Below are positions 46,800-55,308 of a stretch of 64,000 bases of DNA, piece after piece. The stretch is from Clostridium niameyense (GTDB taxonomy: Bacteria > Bacillota > Clostridia > Clostridiales > Clostridiaceae): the NCBI RefSeq assembly GCF_001243045.1, contig NZ_LN849007.1:586989-650988 (forward strand), read 5' to 3'. Made by a program: the position numbers and the translations under genes. Positions within the stretch are counted from its first letter, which is position 1; every line of letters begins with the position of its first letter. The notes beneath the pieces are model-generated. The model was not told the origin of the DNA and ran no database searches. It was given only the letters and a program-made list of their open reading frames with translations.

Positions 46800-47552
46800 A
46801 TGTTAACAGAGGAAAGACAAGAGTTAATTCTTCAGGAATTAGAAGCTAATTCAGTAGTTTATGTTAGTGATTTAGTTGAAAAGTTAAATTCATCAGAGTC
46901 AACAATTAGAAGAGATTTAAATGCACTTCATAAAGAGGGAAAACTTAATAAGGTTCATGGAGGAGCCATGGCTATAGATAAAGATATAAATACTAGAGAT
47001 GATAAAGTTACTATACGTAAGAACTTAAAAACTAGTGAAAAGATGGCAATAGCAAAATATGCGGCTTCACTTATAAAGCCTTATGATTTTATTTATCTAG
47101 ATGCAGGAACTACTACTGAAATTATGATAGATTTTATAAAAGAAAAAAATGCAGTTTTTATAACTAATGGTATAGCTCATGCTAAAAAGCTTATTGAAAA
47201 AGAGTGTAAAACCTACATATTGGGTGGAGAAGTTAAATGGATTACGGAAGCCATTGTAGGAGTAGAAGCAATTAATAGTCTAAAGAAATATAATTTTACT
47301 AAAGGATTTTTTGGAGCTAATGGTATATCTGAAAATAGAGGGTATACTACGCCAGATATTAAGGAAGCTTTAGTGAAAGAAGAAGCCTTAAACAGAACTA
47401 AGGATGCATATATACTAGCAGATGAATCTAAATTTGATGAAATAAGCTCTGTAATTTTTGCAGATATTGAGAATGCAAAAATAATAACAACAAAACTTTC
47501 TAATGATAAATATAAAGAATTAACAGAAGTTATGGAGGTGTCAAAGCTTTGA
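46800..47552 (+). CDS. fruR: DeoR family repressor of the fructose operon
   Basis: 250 residues from the ATG at 46800, 8 bases after AAGGAAG. DeoR helix-turn-helix ERQELILQELEANSVVYVSDL and ESTIRRDLNALHKEGKL. The sugar-phosphate domain has YLDAGTTTEIMI, GGEVKWITEAIVG and ADESKFDEIS. It most likely senses fructose-1-phosphate. Its 3' end overlaps fruK by 4 bases, giving a tight operon. Confidence 0.92.
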   Translation: MLTEERQELILQELEANSVVYVSDLVEKLNSSESTIRRDLNALHKEGKLNKVHGGAMAIDKDINTRDDKVTIRKNLKTSEKMAIAKYAASLIKPYDFIYLDAGTTTEIMIDFIKEKNAVFITNGIAHAKKLIEKECKTYILGGEVKWITEAIVGVEAINSLKKYNFTKGFFGANGISENRGYTTPDIKEALVKEEALNRTKDAYILADESKFDEISSVIFADIENAKIITTKLSNDKYKELTEVMEVSKL

Positions 47553-48454
47553 TTTATACAATTACATTTAATCCAGCTTTAGACTATGTAGTTAAAGTAA
47601 ACAATTTTAATGTAGGAAATTTAAATAGAACGTCTTATGAAAGCATTTATGCTGGTGGTAAGGGAATTAATGTTTCTATAGTTTTAAATAACTTAGGGGT
47701 AGATAATATAGCACTTGGATATATAGCTGGTTTTACAGGAGATGAAATTGAAAGAAGAGTTAAAGATAAAGGATGTAATACAGACTTTATTAAATTAAAA
47801 AATGGAATGTCTAGAATTAATGTAAAACTAAAATCTACAGAAGAATCAGAGATAAATGGTAGAGGACCAGATATAGATGAAGATGCTTTAAATAATTTAT
47901 TTAATAAATTAGATAAATTAAAAGAAAATGATATTTTAGTGCTTGCAGGAAGTGTGCCAAATACTCTTCCTAAGGATATATATGAAATTATTATGGAAAG
48001 ACTTATAGAAAAGAAAGTGAAATTTATAGTGGATGCTACAGGCGAACTTTTATTAAAGGTTTTAAAATATAAACCCTTTTTAATTAAACCAAATCATTAT
48101 GAATTAGCAGAATTATTTAATGTAGAAATTAAAAATCAAGAAGAAATTATTGAATATGGTAAAAAACTACAACAAATGGGTGCTGAAAATGTATTAATCT
48201 CTATGGCAGGAGATGGGGCAATATTTATCTCATCTACGGGACAAGTAGTAAAGAGCCATGTGCCAAAGGGAATATTAAAAAATTCTGTAGGAGCAGGAGA
48301 TTCTATGGTGGCAGGTTTTATAGCAGGTTACTTAAAAAATAATAACTTAGAAGAAGCTTTCAAAATGGGAGTTGCAACTGGCAGTGCTAGTGCATTTTCA
48401 GAAGATTTAGCAACTTATGAACAAGTTAAAGAGCTATTAAAACAAATATTGTAA
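47549..48454 (+). CDS. fruK: 1-phosphofructokinase
   Basis: 301 residues, TTG start after ATGGAGG. PfkB family: TFNPALDYVV at residue 5, GGKGINVSIVLNNLG, and C-terminal anion hole VGAGDSMVAGFIAGY. It converts fructose-1-phosphate made by FruA to fructose-1,6-bisphosphate. It is the middle gene of fruRKA. Confidence 0.95.
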   Translation: MIYTITFNPALDYVVKVNNFNVGNLNRTSYESIYAGGKGINVSIVLNNLGVDNIALGYIAGFTGDEIERRVKDKGCNTDFIKLKNGMSRINVKLKSTEESEINGRGPDIDEDALNNLFNKLDKLKENDILVLAGSVPNTLPKDIYEIIMERLIEKKVKFIVDATGELLLKVLKYKPFLIKPNHYELAELFNVEIKNQEEIIEYGKKLQQMGAENVLISMAGDGAIFISSTGQVVKSHVPKGILKNSVGAGDSMVAGFIAGYLKNNNLEEAFKMGVATGSASAFSEDLATYEQVKELLKQIL

Positions 48455-48548
48455 AAATAGCTTTGTTAATTATAAGAAATATATTTAAAAGTTATAAAAT
48501 TACTAGATAACTTATTTTAAAAGATAAGAATAAAAGGGAGGAATGTGT

Positions 48549-50432
48549 ATGAAAATTACTGATTTATTGAAGAAAGATGCAATAGAATTAAACCCTAAAT
48601 TGGAAACAAAAAAAGATGCTATAGATAAATTAGTAGGATTAATGGATAATACAGGAGCCTTAACAGATAAGGAACAATATAAAAATGCTGTATTAGAAAG
48701 AGAAAAATTAAGCACTACTGGTATAGGAGATGGAATTGCAATACCTCATGCTAAATCAAAAGCTGTCAAAGAGCCAAGACTTAGTGCTATGGTAGTTAAA
48801 CATGGATTAGATTATGAAAGTTTGGATGGTAGTCCATCAAAATTGTTCTTTATGATAGCTGTTCCGGAAGGAGAAAATAATTTTCACTTAGATGTACTTG
48901 CAAGACTTTCAACTATGTTAATGAATGAGGAATTTAGAAACAGTTTAATAAATGCAAAAGATAAGGAAGAATTTTTAAAATTAATAGATAATCAAGAAAA
49001 TGATAAGATAGATAAAGAGAACAATAAGGAAGAAAATAAAGGATACAGAGTACTAGCTGTTACTGCGTGTCCAACAGGTATAGCTCATACCTATATGGCA
49101 GCAGAAAGTTTAGAAAATAAGAGTAAGGAAATGGGAATATCTTTAAAGGTTGAAACTAACGGTTCTGGTGGAGCTAAAAATGTTTTAACTAAGGAAGAAA
49201 TAAAAAATGCTGAATGTATAATAGTAGCAGCAGATAAAAAAGTTGATATGGCAAGATTTGAAGGAAAAAGAGTTATTGAAACTAAAGTTGCTAATGGAAT
49301 ACACAAAGCTGAAGAATTAATTAATAAAGCAATAAGCGGAGAAGCACCAATTTATCATCACCATAATAAAAGTGAAGATAAAGAAAGCTTTGAAGAAAAA
49401 GAAGGAATAGGTCGTCAGATTTATAAACACTTAATGAATGGTGTATCACATATGTTACCATTTGTTATAGGTGGAGGTATATTAATAGCTTTAGCATTTT
49501 TATTTGATGATTATAGTATAAATCCAGCAAAGTTCGGTTCTAATACACCATTTGCAGCGTTTTTAAAAGAAGTAGGTGGTACAGCTTTTGGATTTATGTT
49601 ACCAGTTTTAGCAGGATATATTGCTATGAGTATTGGAGATAGACCAGCTTTAGCAGTTGGTTTTGTAGGTGGTATGCTTGCAAATTCAGGTGGATCAGGA
49701 TTTTTGGGAGCACTTTTAGCAGGTTTTATAGCAGGATATTTAGTTTTAGTACTAAAGAAAATATTTTCAAAACTTCCTCAAAGCTTAGAAGGATTAAAAC
49801 CAGTACTTCTTTATCCGTTCTTTGGAATACTTTTAATAGGAGCGATTATTATGTTTATAATAAATCCTCCAGTTGCAGCTTTAAATAATGGAATAACAAA
49901 TATTTTAAATAATATGGGAAGTAGTAGTAAAATAGCTTTAGGTGCTATTTTAGGTGGTATGATGGCCATAGATATGGGTGGTCCAATAAATAAAGCAGCC
50001 TATGTTTTTGGTACAGCTTCTTTGGCTAATGGTCAATTTGAATTTATGGCAGCGGTAATGATAGGCGGTATGGTTCCACCACTTGCTATAGCACTTGCTA
50101 CGACTTTCTTCAAAAATAAATTTACAAAACGTGAAAGACAATCAGGATTAACAAACTATATAATGGGACTTTCATTTATAACAGAGGGAGCTATTCCTTT
50201 TGCAGCATCAGATCCATTAAGAGTAATACCATCTTGTGTGGTAGGTTCAGCGGTTGCAGGAGCATTATCTATGGCATTTGGGTGTTCTTTAAGGGCTCCT
50301 CATGGTGGAATATTTGTATTACCTGTTATATCTAATCCATTAGGTTATTTTATAGCTTTAGTTGTAGGTTCTATAATAGGTATGTTAATTTTAGGAATGT
50401 TAAAGAAAAAAGTTAATGATAATAAAAAATAA
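48549..50432 (+). CDS. fruA: fructose PTS transporter EIIABC
   Basis: 627 residues from the ATG at 48549, 7 bases after GGGAGG. Order: EIIA (residues 1-145, phosphorylated His in GIAIPHAKS), EIIB (about 165-260, Cys in VTACPTGIAHTYMAAESLE) and membrane EIIC (about 290-620, GGMMAIDMGGPINKAAY and EGAIPFAASDPLRVIPS). It imports fructose as fructose-1-phosphate. It is the last gene of the operon. Confidence 0.96.
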   Translation: MKITDLLKKDAIELNPKLETKKDAIDKLVGLMDNTGALTDKEQYKNAVLEREKLSTTGIGDGIAIPHAKSKAVKEPRLSAMVVKHGLDYESLDGSPSKLFFMIAVPEGENNFHLDVLARLSTMLMNEEFRNSLINAKDKEEFLKLIDNQENDKIDKENNKEENKGYRVLAVTACPTGIAHTYMAAESLENKSKEMGISLKVETNGSGGAKNVLTKEEIKNAECIIVAADKKVDMARFEGKRVIETKVANGIHKAEELINKAISGEAPIYHHHNKSEDKESFEEKEGIGRQIYKHLMNGVSHMLPFVIGGGILIALAFLFDDYSINPAKFGSNTPFAAFLKEVGGTAFGFMLPVLAGYIAMSIGDRPALAVGFVGGMLANSGGSGFLGALLAGFIAGYLVLVLKKIFSKLPQSLEGLKPVLLYPFFGILLIGAIIMFIINPPVAALNNGITNILNNMGSSSKIALGAILGGMMAIDMGGPINKAAYVFGTASLANGQFEFMAAVMIGGMVPPLAIALATTFFKNKFTKRERQSGLTNYIMGLSFITEGAIPFAASDPLRVIPSCVVGSAVAGALSMAFGCSLRAPHGGIFVLPVISNPLGYFIALVVGSIIGMLILGMLKKKVNDNKK

Positions 50433-50444
50433 TTAAATTATATA

Positions 50445-50492
50445 AATAGGCTATATAAGTTAAGGTTTAATACTTATATAGCCTTATTTTTA
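50445..50492 (+). terminator. fru operon terminator
   Basis: AGGCTATATAAGT / ACTTATATAGCCT hairpin, then TATTTTTAT. Confidence 0.9.
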
Positions 50493-50581
50493 TATGGAAA
50501 TATTGGTAACATAAGATACTGAATTTATAAATAAATAATGATAAACTAATAATAAAATTAGGTTTAATGGAGGATTTTAAT

Positions 50582-51808
50582 ATGGGAAATAAGTATTTTA
50601 ATATAAAAGATTCATTATTTGATATTACAGAAAAATATGATGAAGCTATAGATTTATTAGTATCTTTAGGCTTTAAAAATATAAAAGAAGAAAATCAGAG
50701 AAAAACTTTTGGGAAATCCATATCGCTAGAAAATGCTTTAAAAGTAAAAAAAATAAATATAGATAAGTTTGTAGAGAAACTAATAAATGAAATTGAAAGA
50801 AATAAAAATAAAACTCAAGGATCATTAGATAAAACTCAGAGTATAAAAATTGCAGGTGTACTACCTTGTCCTGTAAGATTCCCATTAACAGAAGCTTTTG
50901 AAGGGTGGTTGGAGGAAAATAAGAGTGATTTTGATTGTAATATAGAATATGAACTAAAGCCAGCATCTGTAGGAGTTAATTGGTTAAAGGATTTTTTACA
51001 AGATAATTCACAAGATAATTTACCAGATATATTTATATCTGCAGGTTTTGATTTATTCTTTAGTGAAGAATTATTTGGAAAATATAAAACTCAGAATGTA
51101 TTTGAAGATATTACGGAATATGAGCATTACAATAAGGATTTTGAAAATGAATATATAAATTTAAAAGATCCAGATAGACAGTATTCTATGATAGGTGTTG
51201 TACCTGCAATTTTTTTAGTTAACAAAGAGGAGCTTAAAGGAAGAAAAATGCCTACTAGTTGGGAAGATATTTTAAAAGATGAATTTAATCATAGCGTAAG
51301 TTTACCTGTAGGGGATTTTGATTTGTTTAATTCAATACTTTTAAATATATTTAAAAAATTTGGAGAAAAAGGAGTAAAAAAGTTAGGGGAAATACTTCAA
51401 AGAAGCATGCATCCATCAGAAATGGTTAAGTCTAACATTGGAAAATCAGAAAAACCTACAGTCACAATAATGCCATACTTTTTTACTAATATGATAAAAG
51501 AAAATGGACCAATGACTCCAGTATGGCCTAAAGATGGAGCTATTATAAGTCCTATATTTATGTTATGTAAAAAAGAAAAAGCCAATAAAATAAAATTTAT
51601 TGTAGACTTTTTCTCATCTAAAAAAGTAGGAGAAATTTTATCTCATAATGGTAAATTTCCAAGTGTCAATCCTGAAGTGGAGAATGGAATTTCAGAAAAT
51701 AATAAATATATGTGGATTGGATGGGATTATATACAAAATAATGATATAGCAGCTCTAATAAAAACATGTAATAGTGTATTTAATAAATCAGTGAAAGGAG
51801 AATTATAA
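50582..51808 (+). CDS. cytoplasmic binding-protein-like protein with N-terminal DUF1858-like domain
   Basis: 408 residues from the ATG at 50582, 6 bases after GGAGG. Residues 1-70 resemble DUF1858 (FDITEKYDEAIDLLVSLGF then SLENALKVKKINIDKF). Residues 90-405 look like an extracellular solute-binding fold (IAGVLPCPVRFPLTEAFEGW, SVSLPVGDFDLFNSILL). There is no signal peptide or lipobox, so it stays in the cytoplasm. It begins a three-gene operon with a metal-type GTPase and an ABC ATPase, without a permease. A role in handling a metal or oxyanion inside the cell is inferred only. Confidence 0.7.
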   Translation: MGNKYFNIKDSLFDITEKYDEAIDLLVSLGFKNIKEENQRKTFGKSISLENALKVKKINIDKFVEKLINEIERNKNKTQGSLDKTQSIKIAGVLPCPVRFPLTEAFEGWLEENKSDFDCNIEYELKPASVGVNWLKDFLQDNSQDNLPDIFISAGFDLFFSEELFGKYKTQNVFEDITEYEHYNKDFENEYINLKDPDRQYSMIGVVPAIFLVNKEELKGRKMPTSWEDILKDEFNHSVSLPVGDFDLFNSILLNIFKKFGEKGVKKLGEILQRSMHPSEMVKSNIGKSEKPTVTIMPYFFTNMIKENGPMTPVWPKDGAIISPIFMLCKKEKANKIKFIVDFFSSKKVGEILSHNGKFPSVNPEVENGISENNKYMWIGWDYIQNNDIAALIKTCNSVFNKSVKGEL

Positions 51809-51811
51809 TAA

Positions 51812-52513
51812 ATGAATTTAGTAACTATATCAGGACCACCTTCATCAGGAAAGACCTCTATAATATTAAAATCTATTGATGCTATAAAAAAGACAGGTCT
51901 AACTGTAGGTGTTGTGAAGTTTGATTGTTTATATACAGATGATGATGTTTTATATGAAAAAGCAGGAGTACCTGTAAAAAAGGGATTGTCAGGAGCTTTA
52001 TGCCCAGATCATTATTTTATAAGTAATATTGAAGAAGTAATAAAGTGGGGTACGAATGAGAAACTAGATTTATTAATAACAGAAAGTGCAGGATTATGTA
52101 ATAGATGTTCTCCTTATATTAAAGATATTAAATCAGTATGTGTAATAGATAATTTAAGTGGTATTAACACTCCTAAAAAAATAGGACCTATGTTAAAAGC
52201 TGCAGACATTGTAGTTATAACAAAAGGGGATATTGTATCTCAGGCAGAAAAAGAAGTTTTTGCATCAAAAATTAATTTAGTAAATCCTAAGGCATTAATA
52301 ATGCATGTTAATGGGTTAACAGGGCAAGGTGCTTTTGAGTTTAGTACTTTATTGTATGACAAAAATGCAAATATAGAAAGTATAAATGAAAAAACATTAA
52401 AGTTTCCAATGCCGTCTGCTCTTTGCTCTTATTGTTTAGGAGAAACAAGAATAGGTGAAAAATATCAGTTGGGAAATGTTAAAAAAATAGAATTAGGTGA
52501 TAAAAATGATTAA
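51812..52513 (+). CDS. HypB/UreG/CobW-like GTPase
   Basis: 233 residues. SIMIBI-class P-loop GPPSSGKTS (residues 8-16), Walker-B-like DLLITESAGLC, and ITKGD as the guanine-specificity motif. Two Cys motifs, LCNRCSPY near residue 105 and CSYCLGE near 207, could bind metal. Relatives load nickel or other metals into enzymes. It lies 3 bases after the binding-protein-like gene and its end overlaps the ATPase gene. The client enzyme is unknown. Confidence 0.78.
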   Translation: MNLVTISGPPSSGKTSIILKSIDAIKKTGLTVGVVKFDCLYTDDDVLYEKAGVPVKKGLSGALCPDHYFISNIEEVIKWGTNEKLDLLITESAGLCNRCSPYIKDIKSVCVIDNLSGINTPKKIGPMLKAADIVVITKGDIVSQAEKEVFASKINLVNPKALIMHVNGLTGQGAFEFSTLLYDKNANIESINEKTLKFPMPSALCSYCLGETRIGEKYQLGNVKKIELGDKND

Positions 52514-53537
52514 AATAGATCAATTAGAAGTTATGAAAATTAAAGAGATAGAAAAAAAGTACCCATTTATATTAGGATTTTTTGAAAGCAATAAGTTAGA
52601 TATAAAAGGATATGAAGATTATACCTTTCAAAATTATTTAAGAAGTTTTACGCAAGAGGATATAGAGAACTTAGCACTAGATGTAGAAAAAATAAAAGTA
52701 GATTTTGAAGAGTATATTAATCAAATGATTGAATTTTTAGGATTGGAAAGACAAAATGTGGAGTCTTTAACTATATTGGCTGGGAAAGATAAGCTTGGAA
52801 ATGTAGAAAATTTTAAAAGTCTTACTATTAATAAAAGCGAAATAATTTCAATAGTTGGCCCAACAGGTTCAGGAAAAAGTAGGCTTTTATCTGATATAGA
52901 ATGGGCAGCTAATGGTGATACTCCAACAGGTAGATCTATTTTAATTAATGGAGAGATACCAGATAAAAGTCTGAGATTTTCAACTAGTAATAAGTTAGTA
53001 GCTCAACTATCTCAAAATATGAATTTTGTAATGGATTTGACTGTAGAAGAATTTTTAAGATTGCACGCTAAAAGTAGAATGATTGATAATGAGGAGAAAG
53101 TTATAGAAAAAATAATAGATGCAGCCAACGAACTGTCAGGTGAAAAGTTTAATTTGAAAACTCACATAACAGGATTGAGTGGAGGACAGTCTAGAGCTTT
53201 AATGATAGCTGATACAGCTATACTAAGTACTTCACCTATAGTACTTATAGATGAGATAGAAAATGCAGGTATAGATAGGAAAAGAGCTTTAAACCTTTTG
53301 GTTAATGAAGAAAAAATAGTTCTAATGGCAACACATGATCCAACTTTAGCTTTGATGGCAAATAAAAGAATAGTAATTAAAAATGGAGGTATTGAAAAGA
53401 TTATAAGGACTGAAGAAGAGGAAAAAAGTATATTAATTGAGCTGGAAAAGATAGATAATATTATAAATGCTATGAGAAGTAGTCTTAGAGAAGGTAATAT
53501 ATTAAAAAAGGAAATGATATTAGAAAATTTTAAATAA
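52506..53537 (+). CDS. ABC-type ATPase with N-terminal DUF1858/ScdA_N-like domain
   Basis: 343 residues from the ATG at 52506 (AGGTGA 6 bases upstream). Residues 1-75 resemble a small DUF1858/ScdA_N-like helical domain (KKYPFILGFFESNKLDI, LRSFTQEDIENLALDVEKIKVDF) but lack its usual cysteines. The ATPase has Walker A GPTGSGKSRLL, signature LSGGQSRALMIAD, Walker B IVLIDEIENAG and H-loop ATHDPTL. No permease is nearby, so a soluble SufC-like or assembly role is more likely than transport. Confidence 0.75.
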   Translation: MIKIDQLEVMKIKEIEKKYPFILGFFESNKLDIKGYEDYTFQNYLRSFTQEDIENLALDVEKIKVDFEEYINQMIEFLGLERQNVESLTILAGKDKLGNVENFKSLTINKSEIISIVGPTGSGKSRLLSDIEWAANGDTPTGRSILINGEIPDKSLRFSTSNKLVAQLSQNMNFVMDLTVEEFLRLHAKSRMIDNEEKVIEKIIDAANELSGEKFNLKTHITGLSGGQSRALMIADTAILSTSPIVLIDEIENAGIDRKRALNLLVNEEKIVLMATHDPTLALMANKRIVIKNGGIEKIIRTEEEEKSILIELEKIDNIINAMRSSLREGNILKKEMILENFK

Positions 53538-53562
53538 AACTTGTGTATTTAACTATAGATAT

Positions 53563-53601
53563 AAAAATAAGTCGCTTTTTAATATAAGAGACTTATTTTT
53601 T
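53563..53601 (+). terminator. terminator of the GTPase/ABC ATPase cassette
   Basis: AAAAATAAGTC / GACTTATTTTT with a 16-base loop, then T-rich. Confidence 0.85.
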
Positions 53602-53799
53602 ATTAAATTTTACTATATAATTTTTTAGGTTTTGAGTAACACTATTTAATTAATTTAAAGTAGCTATCATTCTTTTAATTTGATAAGATTGTTGTTCAGT
53701 TATGATATAATTATGAAAGCTATAATTTAAATATAAAAAACCAATACTAATATACAGATAAAATTTTCTAAAGAATGTTAGAAATAAGGAGAAGACAAA

Positions 53800-55239
53800 A
53801 TGAATGAATTAAATTTTGAAGATCTTGGAATAGACAAAATGATATTAAAATCTTTAACAAGGTTAGGATATAAAAAACCAACCGAAGTTCAAAAACAGGT
53901 TATACCTAATATCCTTAAAAATAAAGATGTAATAGTTAAATCTAAAACAGGAAGTGGAAAAACTGCAGCTTTTGCAATTCCTATATGTGAAAATATTTAT
54001 ATTGAAGAAAATAAACCTCAAGTGTTAGTTCTTACACCTACAAGAGAACTATGTGTTCAAGTAAAAGAGGATATAAAAAATATAGGTAGGTTTAAAAAAA
54101 TAAGAGCTACCGCTATTTTTGGAAAACAACCTTTTAGTGTTCAGCAAAAAGAATTAAAACAAAGAGTTAATATAGTTGTAGGAACCCCTGGAAGAACTTT
54201 AGACCATATAAATAGAGGAACACTTAAAGTTGATGACATTAAATATTTAATTATTGATGAAGCTGATGAAATGCTTAATATGGGATTCATTGATGAGGTA
54301 AAATCTATTATCGACAAGTTGCCACAAAATAGAGTAACTATGCTTTTTTCTGCTACAATATCTGAAGAAATAGAGCATTTATGTAAAAAATATATGAGTG
54401 AACCCATTATTATAGAAGTTAATCCAAATCAAATAACGGAAAAGAACATAGAACATACATATTATGAAGTAGATGAAAAAGAAAAATTTAAATTTTTAAA
54501 AAAGATACTTATAAAAGAGAATCCAGATAGCTGTATTATATTTTGTAGAACAAAGAAAAACGTAGATACGCTTTTGAATTTATTTAACAAAGAAAAATAT
54601 CCTTGTAAGGCTTTGCATGGAGGAATGATGCAAAAGGATAGATTAAATGTTATGGATGAATTTAAAAGAGGAGAGTTTATGTATTTAATAGCTACAGATG
54701 TAGCGGCTAGGGGTATAGATGTAGAAAATGTAACTCATATAATTAACTATGATATACCTTTAGAAAATGAAAGCTATGTTCATAGAACTGGGAGAACTGG
54801 TCGTGCAGGAAAAAAAGGAAAAGCTATAAGTTTTGTAACTCCTTATGAATATGATTTCTTTAGAAAAATTGAAGAATATATAGGCTTAAAAATACCTAAA
54901 GGAGAAGAAATAACATATGAAGACATTGACATAAGTAGTTTTAATAAAAAAATAAATTCATCTGTGAAATCTAAAAAAGTTAAAAGTGATGAGCTAAATA
55001 AAGATATTATGAAAATATATATTAATGCGGGTAAAAAGAAAAAAATAAGACCAGGAGATATTGTTGGTGGAATAACAAGTATATCAGGAGTTGTAGCAGA
55101 CAATATTGGGATAATAGATGTACAAGATAATTTTTCTTATATTGATATATTAGATGGAAAGGGGAAAAAAGTATTAGAGGGATTAAAGACTGTTACTATA
55201 AAGGGCAAGCAGGTTAGAGCAGAAAAGGCAGCAAAATAA
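53800..55239 (+). CDS. dbpA: DEAD-box RNA helicase, DbpA family
   Basis: 479 residues. Helicase motifs: Q motif, KSKTGSGKTAAF (I), PTRELCVQV (Ia), IIDEADEML (II), FSATI (III), ATDVAARGIDV (V) and HRTGRTGRAG (VI). The last 75 residues form the DbpA RNA-binding domain (INAGKKKKIRPGDIVGGI, IDVQDNFSYIDI). This domain targets hairpin 92 of 23S rRNA in 50S ribosome assembly. The gene stands alone. Confidence 0.93.
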   Translation: MNELNFEDLGIDKMILKSLTRLGYKKPTEVQKQVIPNILKNKDVIVKSKTGSGKTAAFAIPICENIYIEENKPQVLVLTPTRELCVQVKEDIKNIGRFKKIRATAIFGKQPFSVQQKELKQRVNIVVGTPGRTLDHINRGTLKVDDIKYLIIDEADEMLNMGFIDEVKSIIDKLPQNRVTMLFSATISEEIEHLCKKYMSEPIIIEVNPNQITEKNIEHTYYEVDEKEKFKFLKKILIKENPDSCIIFCRTKKNVDTLLNLFNKEKYPCKALHGGMMQKDRLNVMDEFKRGEFMYLIATDVAARGIDVENVTHIINYDIPLENESYVHRTGRTGRAGKKGKAISFVTPYEYDFFRKIEEYIGLKIPKGEEITYEDIDISSFNKKINSSVKSKKVKSDELNKDIMKIYINAGKKKKIRPGDIVGGITSISGVVADNIGIIDVQDNFSYIDILDGKGKKVLEGLKTVTIKGKQVRAEKAAK

Positions 55240-55270
55240 ATTAAATGTAGAGTTATTATAGGGTGAAAAA

Positions 55271-55308
55271 TATAGGTAGTTGTTAAATAACAACTACCTA
55301 TATTTTTA
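55271..55308. terminator. convergent terminator between dbpA and the enoate reductase gene
   Basis: TATAGGTAGTTGTT / AACAACTACCTATA hairpin with T-tail on the plus strand. Confidence 0.85.
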
